Below, in pieces: positions 16,776-24,380 of a DNA stretch of 64,000 nucleotides. Both the position numbers and the translations under genes were made by a program. Within the stretch, counting starts at the first letter, position 1. Each line of letters starts with the position of its first letter. This DNA comes from Sporosarcina highlanderae (GTDB taxonomy: Bacteria > Bacillota > Bacilli > Bacillales_A > Planococcaceae): the NCBI RefSeq assembly GCF_030433715.1, contig NZ_JAROCC010000001.1, positions 423,913 through 487,912 of the forward strand, given 5' to 3'. The notes below the pieces were generated by a model. It searched no databases. It was not told where the DNA came from and worked only from the letters and a program-made list of their open reading frames with translations.

Positions 16776-17624
16776 CTATTGATGGATGCGAAGGATGATG
16801 CCGTTTCCTGCTGGATCTTTTGTGATAAATGTCTCATCTACTTTATTCACTTTTACATCAAGTGCCTCAATGTTCTTAATCGCTTCTTCCAACGTGTTCT
16901 GCTCAGGATAAACTAGTGTATATGCCTTGAGCCCAGCACTGTCCTCTGATGGACTTGGTGCACCTGCCCCGTTCCACGTATTCATTCCAATATGATGATG
17001 GTATTTACCTGTCGACATGAACAATGCTTGTGGATAAGGTGTGACTACTTCAAATCCAAGCGCTTCGTAGAAAGCTTGCGACTCACCTAAATTTGCGACG
17101 TGCAGATGAACGTGTCCCATTACCGTACCCGCAGGCAGACCGTCCCATTCTTCATTGCCACTTGCCTCAACAATCGCCTGAGCATCAAGTGGATCTGTGC
17201 TCATGGAAACGAAACCATTCTGCCATTCCCAAGCTTCCGGTTCGCGGTCACGGTAAATTTCAATACCGTTTCCGTCCGGATCCGACAAATATAGCGCTTC
17301 GCTCACGAGGTGATCTGAAGCTCCAAGGCGTACTTGGTTCCTTGAAAAATGTTTGATCGCTTTTCCAAGGTCCGCACGGGTCGGCAATAAAAGCGCGAAG
17401 TGATAAAGCCCTGTTCGACGTGGTTCTTTTGGTTTTATGTTTTCCGGTTGCTCCAAAACGAGGAGCGGATGTTTACCGTCTGCTGTTAGTTCTACTCGGT
17501 TTCCTTCCTTTGATAAAATCTGAAATCCAATGATTTCTGTGTAGAAAGCCGTTATTTTATCCAAATTGGTCACTTTCAAATAAACTTCACCTGTATAAGT
17601 TGTAGGTGGTTGATGGAAATTCAT
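16776..17624 (-). CDS. catE: VOC-family extradiol dioxygenase, catechol-2,3-dioxygenase (CatE-like)
   Basis: A 282-residue two-domain vicinal oxygen chelate protein. Domain 1 begins VYLKVTNLDKITAFYTEIIGF and domain 2 VMGHVHLHVANLGESQAFYEALGF; metal ligands are expected at the His of GHVHLHV, at HHHIGMNTW and at a C-terminal Glu or equivalent. Length and order match B. subtilis CatE (YfiE), which cleaves catechols. The gene is divergent from an HxlR regulator; the shared promoter region has an operator also found before the luciferase-like gene at 49.7 kb. The function in detoxifying catechol/quinone compounds is inferred from that family and context. Confidence 0.85.
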   Translation of the reverse strand: MNFHQPPTTYTGEVYLKVTNLDKITAFYTEIIGFQILSKEGNRVELTADGKHPLLVLEQPENIKPKEPRRTGLYHFALLLPTRADLGKAIKHFSRNQVRLGASDHLVSEALYLSDPDGNGIEIYRDREPEAWEWQNGFVSMSTDPLDAQAIVEASGNEEWDGLPAGTVMGHVHLHVANLGESQAFYEALGFEVVTPYPQALFMSTGKYHHHIGMNTWNGAGAPSPSEDSAGLKAYTLVYPEQNTLEEAIKNIEALDVKVNKVDETFITKDPAGNGIILRIHQ

Positions 17625-17640
17625 ATTTATTCCTCCCGTA

Positions 17641-17691
17641 AGTTACTTACTTTATGTAACTAACTTTATATGTTATAATAAGTATTGTCAA
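17641..17691 (-). promoter_or_regulatory. catE promoter with predicted HxlR (CatR/YodB-type) operator
   Basis: Minus strand: -35 TTGACA (17686-17691), 17 bp, -10 TAAAGT (17663-17668), then the operator AGTTACTTACTTTATGTAA as read on the plus strand (17641-17659) covering the start of transcription. GTTAC and GTAAC form an inverted repeat. A plus-strand TATAAT at 17674-17679 probably serves the HxlR gene, so the regulator would repress itself too. The same 19 bases occur at 50787-50805. Confidence 0.75.
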
Positions 17692-17725
17692 CAAATAACG
17701 ATTTTATTTGAAAGGAAAGCTAATT

Positions 17726-18058
17726 ATGAATGAATTCGAGCTTTGTCCTCGCTTTGAAACAGCCGTGTCCATTTTAAGCCAACGATGGACGGCATTGATT
17801 TTGTATCAACTTATGTCCGGCCCGCAGCGTTTTTGTACGATGACAGAGAAATTAGGGGTAAGTGGGAAAACGTTGACGGAGCGATTGAAAGATTTGGAGC
17901 AACGCGGGTTTGTTGTACGGGATGTCTATCCGGAAACGCCGGTACGTATTGAATATTCATTAACGAAGAAGGGAATGTCACTGACACCGATTATGAAGGA
18001 AATTGAAAATTGGTCGAAGGAATGGATTGAACTTGAGTCCCCCTCAACAAACAAGTAA
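17726..18058 (+). CDS. HxlR-family transcriptional regulator (CatR/YodB-like redox sensor)
   Basis: A 110-residue winged-helix protein. The N-terminal Cys in MNEFELCPRF sits where B. subtilis YodB (Cys6) and CatR have their redox-sensing Cys, and the winged helix follows (ILSQRWTALILYQLM, then LTERLKDLEQRGFV). These regulators are repressors that leave DNA when the Cys is modified by quinones or diamide. There is a single Cys, so sensing would be by intersubunit disulfide or thiol modification. Start ATG 17726 has GAAAGGAAAG upstream; a TTG at 17708 overlaps that site. The predicted targets are catE and the operon at 49.2-50.7 kb. Confidence 0.88.
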   Translation: MNEFELCPRFETAVSILSQRWTALILYQLMSGPQRFCTMTEKLGVSGKTLTERLKDLEQRGFVVRDVYPETPVRIEYSLTKKGMSLTPIMKEIENWSKEWIELESPSTNK

Positions 18059-18086
18059 AGCCGATTGCGATTTAAGCAATCGGCTT
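18058..18086. terminator. Bidirectional terminator between HxlR and L,D-transpeptidase genes
   Basis: AAGCCGATTGC pairs with GCAATCGGCTT; TTTTCA follows on the plus strand. The plus-strand stop codon TAA begins the stem. Confidence 0.85.
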
Positions 18087-18087
18087 T

Positions 18088-18420
18088 TCATTTATGAATT
18101 TTAACTTGTGTTCCAATCGATACCAATGAAGATAGCTCCAGAACGTCCTTGTTATGCATGCGGATGCACCCGTGCGACACGCTTTTCCCGATGGATGAAG
18201 GATTATTCGTACCATGAATCCCATAATGCGGTCTGGATAGCCCCATCCAAAACGCACCAAATGGCCCACCGGGGTTCAGTTGTTTATTGATGATTTTATA
18301 AGTCCCCACCGGCGTAGCTGTTACCATTTTCCCGACTGCTATCCGGTATTTTTTAAGTAGTCGTTTTCCGTCATACAGTTTCAATTCATGTTTCCCTACA
18401 GAGACGTCAATCCAGCGCAT
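18088..18420 (-). CDS. L,D-transpeptidase (YkuD domain), minimal form
   Basis: A 110-residue protein that is almost only a YkuD catalytic domain: substrate-pocket [10 protein letters not shown] and the active site SHGCIRM with catalytic His and Cys. These enzymes make 3-3 cross-links in peptidoglycan or attach proteins to it. There is no LysM domain and no classical signal peptide, unlike B. subtilis YkuD (164 residues with LysM). It therefore lacks an obvious export or wall-binding device. ATG has GGAGGGAAAGG upstream, so a longer product is unlikely. Confidence 0.85.
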   Translation of the reverse strand: MRWIDVSVGKHELKLYDGKRLLKKYRIAVGKMVTATPVGTYKIINKQLNPGGPFGAFWMGLSRPHYGIHGTNNPSSIGKSVSHGCIRMHNKDVLELSSLVSIGTQVKIHK

Positions 18421-18684
18421 CCTTTCCCTCCTTCGTGATTAAGGATTGTTTTTATAGGATACGTGGAAGGTCTTTGGTGGACTGGGCTTGTCAAAGCGTA
18501 TGTATTGGTAACTGCTTATTTCACTTTTTGAAGCGACCAATTGGTTGTCTTTATCGGGCATTATTATCAAAAACTTAGAATTTGTTGAATATTTAATTCT
18601 ATTTGTATAAGCTATATTAGTAGGATAGTTCTAATAGTACTTCATGATTTGACAAAAACCACAATTTTTGAAGGGATACATGGC

Positions 18685-19899
18685 ATGAACTGGACCTTTT
18701 TAAAACAGCAATTTTTACTGTCAATCCGTAGTAAAAAGAATGTTCCATTTATTATTTTCATCGGTATTGCGCTGCTCACCCATTGCTTTTTATTTTTGCC
18801 GAACGAGAAAACGAAAGAATCATTCGATATCAGGGAAGTTAAAAGTAATTTAACTGCACTTGATGCAGAACAGCAGTACAGGCTCGCAAATGGTCATACG
18901 GGGATTGTTATAAGATGGGGAACGCCGGTGTTCTCGATGAACGCCTATTCACAAGGGTTATTTTCAGCAATGCTTTCGGCTTATGAAGACGGGAACGCTA
19001 CAAGATGGTTACATTACCGGGCGTATTATCTTGAGAGCGACCCATCAGTATACATAGGCGATGAAAAAATGTTCAAATACGCCCCTATTCCGGGGAAGGA
19101 CCGTCAACATCTTCACACGCAAACGATGCTCCGATATGAAAATTATTTGTCAAAAGACCATCCGATCACGTTCAACTTGATTTATGAGAAGACGGGATTG
19201 CAAGCTTTGCAAAAGTTTTTCCGGCAATATGGCATGTTTTTTGTGCTGTTCTGCGTCATTTATTTTAGCAGCGACTTATTATCCCGCGACCGCCAAAATC
19301 GGACAGTCTTGCAAGGATTGCCGTTGTCGTGGTATCGCCAGTTGAATTTGAAGACGGCTTCATCTTTTCTCTATTCTCTTGTTGTGCTCGCTATCGTTTT
19401 AGTGATTGGCGTCATTTTGCTCACTTTGCAATATGGTTTCGGCTATTTCGATTTGCATGTACCTACGATTCTCATCCAAAACGATGCATATCCTCGCGAA
19501 GAATATGGTGTCATGACCATCGCTACCTATTTAGGGAAAATCGCATTAGCCATTCCGATACTTGTTTTTTTGTTCATCCGTTTAAATGTCATTCTCAGCT
19601 TGATTTTTAAAAATGAATGGCTCGTTCTTCTTATAAGCAGCCTCGTCCTGTTTTCAGAGAAGCTTTTTGCGACAAGAATGACGAGAGAGTTGTTCGGATT
19701 GGATATTAGTTTATTTCCCCACACCTATTTTGACTTTGGCAAGACCGTAACAGGAGATAAGAATTTTTTATTGAACATAGATACTGTTACAGTTGCGAAG
19801 GGTTTTGCTGTATTACTCATAACGGTTGTAGTCATTGAAGGGATTGTTTTCATCATGTCCCGCATCATTAACAAACGTCGCTTTTACCAAAACGGTTAA
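18685..19899 (+). CDS. ABC-2-type permease-like membrane protein A
   Basis: A 404-residue membrane protein: one N-terminal helix (about 20-37), a large extracytoplasmic region of about 150 residues with charged and aromatic residues, then five or six helices from about residue 180. This is the layout of bacitracin/lantibiotic-type or ABC-2 exporter permeases. ATG 18685 has GAAGGGATACATGGC upstream; an earlier TTG at 18649 has none. The following two genes lie close on the same strand, so three genes form one operon. No ATP-binding gene is adjacent, which is unusual for this class. Substrate unknown. Confidence 0.7.
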   Translation: MNWTFLKQQFLLSIRSKKNVPFIIFIGIALLTHCFLFLPNEKTKESFDIREVKSNLTALDAEQQYRLANGHTGIVIRWGTPVFSMNAYSQGLFSAMLSAYEDGNATRWLHYRAYYLESDPSVYIGDEKMFKYAPIPGKDRQHLHTQTMLRYENYLSKDHPITFNLIYEKTGLQALQKFFRQYGMFFVLFCVIYFSSDLLSRDRQNRTVLQGLPLSWYRQLNLKTASSFLYSLVVLAIVLVIGVILLTLQYGFGYFDLHVPTILIQNDAYPREEYGVMTIATYLGKIALAIPILVFLFIRLNVILSLIFKNEWLVLLISSLVLFSEKLFATRMTRELFGLDISLFPHTYFDFGKTVTGDKNFLLNIDTVTVAKGFAVLLITVVVIEGIVFIMSRIINKRRFYQNG

Positions 19900-19921
19900 G
19901 AGGACGGGGAAGGATAGACGT

Positions 19922-21091
19922 ATGCTCTCTAAGTATTTTCGATTTGAGTTGAAACTTTTAATCCGCAATAAATTTAACTGGCTTCTTGGTCTAACATTCA
20001 TATTGTTTTTCCCGCTCTATTTCCCTCATTATGCGGATAGTGATATGGATAGTGTACAGTCGATTAAAAATGCGCAAGCAGGTCATTACATATCAATCTT
20101 TAATGTATTTCCTGAAGAAATGCGTGAAACAACCCAAGGGGAGGAAATCTACAACAACCTAATAGAACAGGCCTCTTTACTTAATAAACAACGCTATTCC
20201 CTTTGGAAGAGAGGCGATTTTGACGTATATATTGAGAGCGGTTTGAAACTGAATGAATTACGGCTCCGTCTATATGAACTCGATAACGAAGGTGTGCATC
20301 CCGACTATATCGTGCCAAAAGAGGAAATCCAAAAAGAGGATGCACTACTCCACTACTATCAAAAGTACAAATTGCCTGTCGAGCCAAATCTACTTACGGC
20401 GAGTCATTATTTGCCTGCCTCTCTTGAAAAAGTGAATGGCTTAATGTTTATGTTGTTTGTTTTATTCATCGGAAGCGCTATGCTCACGCACGATCACCAA
20501 AAACGCAGTATAGTGGGCATTTTCCCTATTTCTTTCATACAAAAAGCAATCGTAAAAACCGGGATTCATCTTGGTCAAATCACAGTGTTTCTAGTTTTAG
20601 GAGTTGCGTTAGGAGGAGTAGCTGCAGCCAAGGAAGCTGCATGGAGTAATTTCAACTCTCCGATGCTTTTATACCAACAAGGGGGTTTTATCGCCATCTC
20701 CACAACACGCTACATTCTATACATGCTCGTTGCGATGGCTTTGTTCGCCAGTTTGCTTTTGCTTGCTTTCATACTAGTGAATACTTTGACTAAAAACTTG
20801 TATGCTAGTGTATTGATGATCGTTCTGATTTTCCTGACTCCTACAGTTCTGAATTTTGCCGGATTACACATAGATCTGTTGCAACCAATTTCCATCATAG
20901 ATATCGGGCCCATCCTAAATGGAGATGCCGCGTCATTATACGGAAATGATGCTTTAGATTATAAGTTGGCGGCAATTTGGCTGCTCGTCATGAATGCCGG
21001 GATACTGTCGGCACTTTTCGTTGGCAATAAAGTAAAGTACCGACAAAGAAGTGCTACTCCTGCATTTGAAGCTGGAAAAGGTGGGGAATGA
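19922..21091 (+). CDS. ABC-2-type permease-like membrane protein B
   Basis: A 389-residue protein with the same architecture as the gene upstream: short N-terminus, helix near residues 15-32, extracytoplasmic domain to about residue 165, and six C-terminal helices. It begins LSKYFRFELKLLIRNKFNW, a pattern common to ABC-2 permeases in which basic residues precede helix 1. ATG 19922 has GGGAAGGATAGACGT upstream. It is 22 bp after protein A, so the two may form a heterodimer; the partner ATPase would need to be encoded elsewhere. The pairing is inference. Confidence 0.7.
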   Translation: MLSKYFRFELKLLIRNKFNWLLGLTFILFFPLYFPHYADSDMDSVQSIKNAQAGHYISIFNVFPEEMRETTQGEEIYNNLIEQASLLNKQRYSLWKRGDFDVYIESGLKLNELRLRLYELDNEGVHPDYIVPKEEIQKEDALLHYYQKYKLPVEPNLLTASHYLPASLEKVNGLMFMLFVLFIGSAMLTHDHQKRSIVGIFPISFIQKAIVKTGIHLGQITVFLVLGVALGGVAAAKEAAWSNFNSPMLLYQQGGFIAISTTRYILYMLVAMALFASLLLLAFILVNTLTKNLYASVLMIVLIFLTPTVLNFAGLHIDLLQPISIIDIGPILNGDAASLYGNDALDYKLAAIWLLVMNAGILSALFVGNKVKYRQRSATPAFEAGKGGE

Positions 21092-21094
21092 TAA

Positions 21095-21859
21095 ATGCTT
21101 AAATTGATTGACATGAAAAAACAAAGCAAACCTATATTTCGATTTACAACTAACGTGTGCGGCAATTCACGATGGCGGTTTATCGCAACAGCAAGCTTGA
21201 CGGTTGGGATCATATCTGGCTGCAATGAGTTTCCTGAAGTATCATCGGAAATAGTTGCACCATATGAAAAGAATTACGAAATTGTTGGCTCTGAGAAGGA
21301 CAGTTTATTAGACTCAAATCATCCCGCCATTTACAAGACCGTTGATAGGGAGAATAAAGGAGTTGAACCTGTAATGATTCCCGTCGTTCCGATAGAGGGC
21401 AAAGAGGTCTCGCTGAAGACAGGGCGGTATATCATTACGGGTTATCCGGTCGGCAATATTTTTATTTATGATGAGAACAGGAATTTGCTCCTGACTGAGC
21501 TTGTCGGAAGTTATGCCGGGGTCCGCAGTTTGACCGTCGATATTGATGCTTCCTATACAGTTAGAGCTGACGGTGGATATGATTCCGTGCAGATAACTCC
21601 GGTTTCAACTTCTCTTTCAACTGATCTATCTGCTGGATTGTGGAATGTCGGACAAGATATCGAGTCTGGTGATTACGATATCGCAATCGAGCTCGGGTAT
21701 GCGTATTTGCATGTGTTTGAGGAAGGCAAGGAGCCGATTGTGTATGAACTGATCGGCGGCACGGTTGGAAAGACAGACGGGCATGTGAAGTTGAAGGAGG
21801 GGCAGATGCTCCGGGTGACGAAGACATCGATGCTCAAGTTTACGCCAAGAGATTCTTGA
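21095..21859 (+). CDS. Predicted lipoprotein of the orphan permease operon
   Basis: A 254-residue protein with a long basic N-region and hydrophobic segment ending in IISGCNEF, a plausible lipobox, so probably lipid-anchored outside the membrane. The mature region appears to contain two similar beta-rich segments (SLKTGRYIITGYPVGNIFIY and, later, GLWNVGQDIESGDYDIAIEL), suggesting an internal duplication. I do not recognise the family. Its start is 3 bases after the permease B stop with GGTGGGGA upstream, which ties it to the permeases. A role as an accessory or substrate-contacting subunit is possible but unproven. Confidence 0.65.
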   Translation: MLKLIDMKKQSKPIFRFTTNVCGNSRWRFIATASLTVGIISGCNEFPEVSSEIVAPYEKNYEIVGSEKDSLLDSNHPAIYKTVDRENKGVEPVMIPVVPIEGKEVSLKTGRYIITGYPVGNIFIYDENRNLLLTELVGSYAGVRSLTVDIDASYTVRADGGYDSVQITPVSTSLSTDLSAGLWNVGQDIESGDYDIAIELGYAYLHVFEEGKEPIVYELIGGTVGKTDGHVKLKEGQMLRVTKTSMLKFTPRDS

Positions 21860-21895
21860 CGACAATCACAATTTAACTAAAAATGACATTGACAA

Positions 21896-21923
21896 AGAAA
21901 CGCTCAGTAATGGGCGTTCTTTT
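21896..21923 (+). terminator. Terminator after the permease/lipoprotein operon
   Basis: AACGC pairs with GCGTT, with partial extension, followed by CTTTTTG. Confidence 0.6.
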
Positions 21924-21962
21924 TGTGATTGCTTATTTTCATGCCTCACTTATTAACCATCC

Positions 21963-22538
21963 TCACTCTACCCCTCCTTGTAATACAGAAATCCACGGAT
22001 GACCGGGTAGATGTATTTCAAGTGCTTGCAAGAGCCACTCCTTGTCGTGGGTTTCCAATAAATCCTTAACAACTTGAAAATCCGCATGATCTTTTTCCTG
22101 TGCATTTTTAGCCTTATACAAAAGAACAATCACAGGATTCAAGACCGGAATACCTTCCCCAGAAATCAAAAACAATGAAGAAACTGGATAAGTTATTTTA
22201 GTGGCTCTTCGAAAAACCCATCGTTCTCGGTCAATTTCATTCAACAATACTTCCAGGGCCTCGCCGGTTCCAACATGTTTCCCGTGCAATTCATGTATCG
22301 GTAATTCCAACATTTCATGTCCCCAGTTAACCAGTTCCCCATTTACCACTTTGTCGAATTTCCAACAAGTTAAATGGTTCTTAATCAGATGTTGATCCTC
22401 TCTCAAAATGGCAATCTCAATATCCGAATGCGCCCGTGTTTGATTCCCAATAAAAAGATCAATCGCCCAACCGCCTGCAATTCCCCATGGTCGGTCATAG
22501 CCCGCCATCCACTCAGCCACTTTTCGACATATCTCCAC
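21963..22538 (-). CDS. Nucleotidyltransferase-fold protein (aminoglycoside/lincosamide adenylyltransferase-like)
   Basis: A 191-residue protein. WGIAGGWAIDLFIG followed by HSDIEIAIL matches the GGWALD...DxE arrangement of small nucleotidyltransferases related to LinA and AadB, in which acidic residues bind Mg2+ and transfer AMP to an acceptor. Here the D-x-E pair appears as DIE. The start GTG has AAAGGGGG at 7 bases. It could be an antibiotic-modifying enzyme but most chromosomal relatives have no known substrate, so resistance should not be assumed. It is monocistronic. Confidence 0.7.
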   Translation of the reverse strand: MEICRKVAEWMAGYDRPWGIAGGWAIDLFIGNQTRAHSDIEIAILREDQHLIKNHLTCWKFDKVVNGELVNWGHEMLELPIHELHGKHVGTGEALEVLLNEIDRERWVFRRATKITYPVSSLFLISGEGIPVLNPVIVLLYKAKNAQEKDHADFQVVKDLLETHDKEWLLQALEIHLPGHPWISVLQGGVE

Positions 22539-22634
22539 AGTTATCCCCCTTTACATTCAAGAAAGGAGCGACCACGTCACTCCCTTAATCACATCTTATC
22601 ACTTTATCTGAATGTTAACTCCACTTCAATAATG

Positions 22635-23684
22635 TCAGAGCTTTCCTACATAATTTAAGCGCTCTACGTCTTGCGAGTCATATGAGCCGTCCAAAATTGC
22701 CTGAACATCCTTCAATGTATCTTGGAGGCTGACCGACTCACCCTTCTGACCCGTGTATTCTTCCGCCACGTAAAACGGTTGTGTTAAATAGGCTTCCAAA
22801 CGTTCGCCTCGTTTAAAGGTTTGCAGTTCGGATGACGGTAGATTTTCCTCGCCTCGTACATTTACAAGTGAACGCAACTCACGGTAACGGCGCAGCAGCT
22901 TTTGGGCTCTTTGTTGAATAAAGAAATGATTTTGATCCATATGGGCTCCTTCTAAAACGGAAGAAGTTGATGATACTGGATTTACTGCTGGAAAGCGGTA
23001 CCTTGCGGATAAATCCGCATCAAATTGCCATAGTGTTTCAAGTGGTCCGTATGGCATTTCCTCATCCATCACTTCCCCTGTCAAATCCAAGAGGAATGTC
23101 GTGACCGATTCCATTCCAATTTGTTGCAGTCGTCCTTGCAGTTCGTAGATTCCCCCAGTAACAACATGACCCTTATCCGCTGCAAAAGCAATTTCTTTTT
23201 CTGTTCCAAGTGCGCTAATTTTTTCGTAGGTTTCATCAATGGATTGTGTTGTAATATCCACATTCCCCAAAACGTCTTGTAGCTCTGGGAAGTCACCCTC
23301 CGGCATTAACAATATTGTTGTATAACCTTCCGTCTTCAAGCGGTAAAACATTTCACTCAATACCACAAGCTGACCCATGTTTTTCCGCGCAACCAATCCG
23401 ACCGTTCCCCCTTTTGCTAACGGTGCAAATAAATCCAACGTTTTAATTTTCGTCTCGATCATTTCAATCTTCTCCCCCCGGATTATCAATTCATCCAAAC
23501 TACATTCCGCTAAATCCGCCAGCGCAACAAGTGTCCTCACTTCTGATTTACCAACTGAAATTTTCCCAGTACACAAATTCGAAACCGTTGCAGGCCGTAG
23601 ACCAACTGCTTTAGCGGCACTTGTTAAATTGGGCACTCTTCTTCTCAATAATGAAACATTCAGTCTAAGATTGTCTTTTTCCAT
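22635..23684 (-). CDS. HTH regulator fused to a degenerate F1-ATPase beta-like domain
   Basis: A 349-residue protein in two parts. Residues 1-68 look like an XRE-type helix-turn-helix (TSAAKAVGLRPATVSNLCTG). Residues 77-349 follow F1 ATP synthase beta from the P-loop region to the C-terminus: ETKIKTLDLFAPLAKGGTVG (beta: ETGIKVxDLLAPYxKGGKIG), then ARKNMGQL where beta has the GGAGVGKT P-loop, a possible Walker B Asp200 in TTFLLDLTGE, FPAVNPVSSTS (beta: YPAVDPLDSTS), the helical part with QKLLRRYRELR, YLTQPFYVAEEYTGQKGE (beta: FLSQPFQVAEVFTGxxGK) and LDGSYD. The P-loop Lys is lost, so hydrolysis is doubtful, but nucleotide binding is possible. The region between P-loop and Walker B is shorter than in beta. 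ATG has GGAGG at 7 bases. It stands alone. Confidence 0.85.
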   Translation of the reverse strand: MEKDNLRLNVSLLRRRVPNLTSAAKAVGLRPATVSNLCTGKISVGKSEVRTLVALADLAECSLDELIIRGEKIEMIETKIKTLDLFAPLAKGGTVGLVARKNMGQLVVLSEMFYRLKTEGYTTILLMPEGDFPELQDVLGNVDITTQSIDETYEKISALGTEKEIAFAADKGHVVTGGIYELQGRLQQIGMESVTTFLLDLTGEVMDEEMPYGPLETLWQFDADLSARYRFPAVNPVSSTSSVLEGAHMDQNHFFIQQRAQKLLRRYRELRSLVNVRGEENLPSSELQTFKRGERLEAYLTQPFYVAEEYTGQKGESVSLQDTLKDVQAILDGSYDSQDVERLNYVGKL

Positions 23685-23883
23685 TCCCACACCTCCTTAC
23701 CTCCCATAGTAATTTATATTACGCACCAACGCAACAAATAGTTACTTCAAAGCGTAATTTATTTTTCAAAACAATAAAGTTCCACTAGTTGTCTGAAATA
23801 AATATAAAAATAATCCGGATAACTTTTAAGAAGTAGGGCATCTTAACATTGATTCAAATTTACGTGAGGAAGGTGGCGTTTTT

Positions 23884-24018
23884 ATGAAGAAAATGGCGGT
23901 AGCGGCATTAGGCATTGGAGCAGCATATCTGATGCGAAACAAAAGTGCCCGGGAAAAGCTGATGAAACAGTTTGAATCTCTCGCAGAACCATTCACCTCA
24001 AAAAATGGATCATCTTGA
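23884..24018 (+). CDS. Microprotein of 44 residues, paralogue of the next gene
   Basis: ATG 23884 with AGGAAGGTGG upstream opens a 44-codon frame. It begins MKKMAVAALGIGAAYLMRNK and continues with a charged segment SAREKLMKQFESLAEPF. The first 30 residues match the 64-residue protein at 24138 closely (AALGxGAAYLMRNKxAR). One short alanine/glycine-rich helix followed by an amphipathic basic helix suggests a small membrane-associated protein. No known family is recalled. It is followed by its own terminator. Confidence 0.7.
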   Translation: MKKMAVAALGIGAAYLMRNKSAREKLMKQFESLAEPFTSKNGSS

Positions 24019-24049
24019 TTCATAAATGCTAACGGAATCACGTGAAATT

Positions 24050-24076
24050 CGGCATCCTTAACGGGTGCCGTTTTTA
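24050..24076 (+). terminator. Terminator between the two microprotein genes
   Basis: CGGCATCC pairs with GGGTGCCG (one wobble) and is followed by TTTTTA. Confidence 0.8.
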
Positions 24077-24137
24077 TGACGTTTAGAGTCTGCCAAAGCG
24101 GGAAAGTTTATTTTAAGTAGAATAATAGGAGGTTACG

Positions 24138-24332
24138 ATGATGAAGAAGAGAATGGCATTGGCAGCTCTTGGTTTAGGTGCAGCGTATTTAATGAGAAAC
24201 AAGGATGCACGGGATAAGTTATCGAAGCAATTCGATTCTTTTGGATCCACTCCGATGAGAGGCGAGAAAAGCTCCCGCACTACCACTTCCACTGGTCGAA
24301 ACAAAGGATTATTGGGTGGACTTTTCAGCTAA
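24138..24332 (+). CDS. Small protein of 64 residues, paralogue of the upstream microprotein
   Basis: ATG with GGAGG at 6 bases. The N-terminal 31 residues are an Ala/Gly-rich helix and RNKDARDKL segment nearly the same as in the 44-residue protein at 23884; the C-terminus adds a Ser/Thr/Arg-rich tail ending GLLGGLFS. The duplication, each copy with its own ribosome binding site and terminator, argues both are real genes. Function unknown. Confidence 0.75.
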   Translation: MMKKRMALAALGLGAAYLMRNKDARDKLSKQFDSFGSTPMRGEKSSRTTTSTGRNKGLLGGLFS

Positions 24333-24342
24333 TCCTCTCAAT

Positions 24343-24379
24343 AAAAAAGAGAGGGCGCGCGTGAATGCGTCCTCTCTTT
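24343..24379. terminator. Bidirectional terminator between the small gene and tatC
   Basis: AGAGAGGGCGC pairs with GCGTCCTCTCT; T-runs follow on both strands. Confidence 0.85.
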
Positions 24380-24380
24380 T

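Noticed and set aside
21963..22538. Antibiotic resistance gene (lincosamide or aminoglycoside nucleotidyltransferase)
   Set aside because: Only the general nucleotidyltransferase fold motif is visible. No sign of mobile context or acquired origin, so a resistance claim is not supported.
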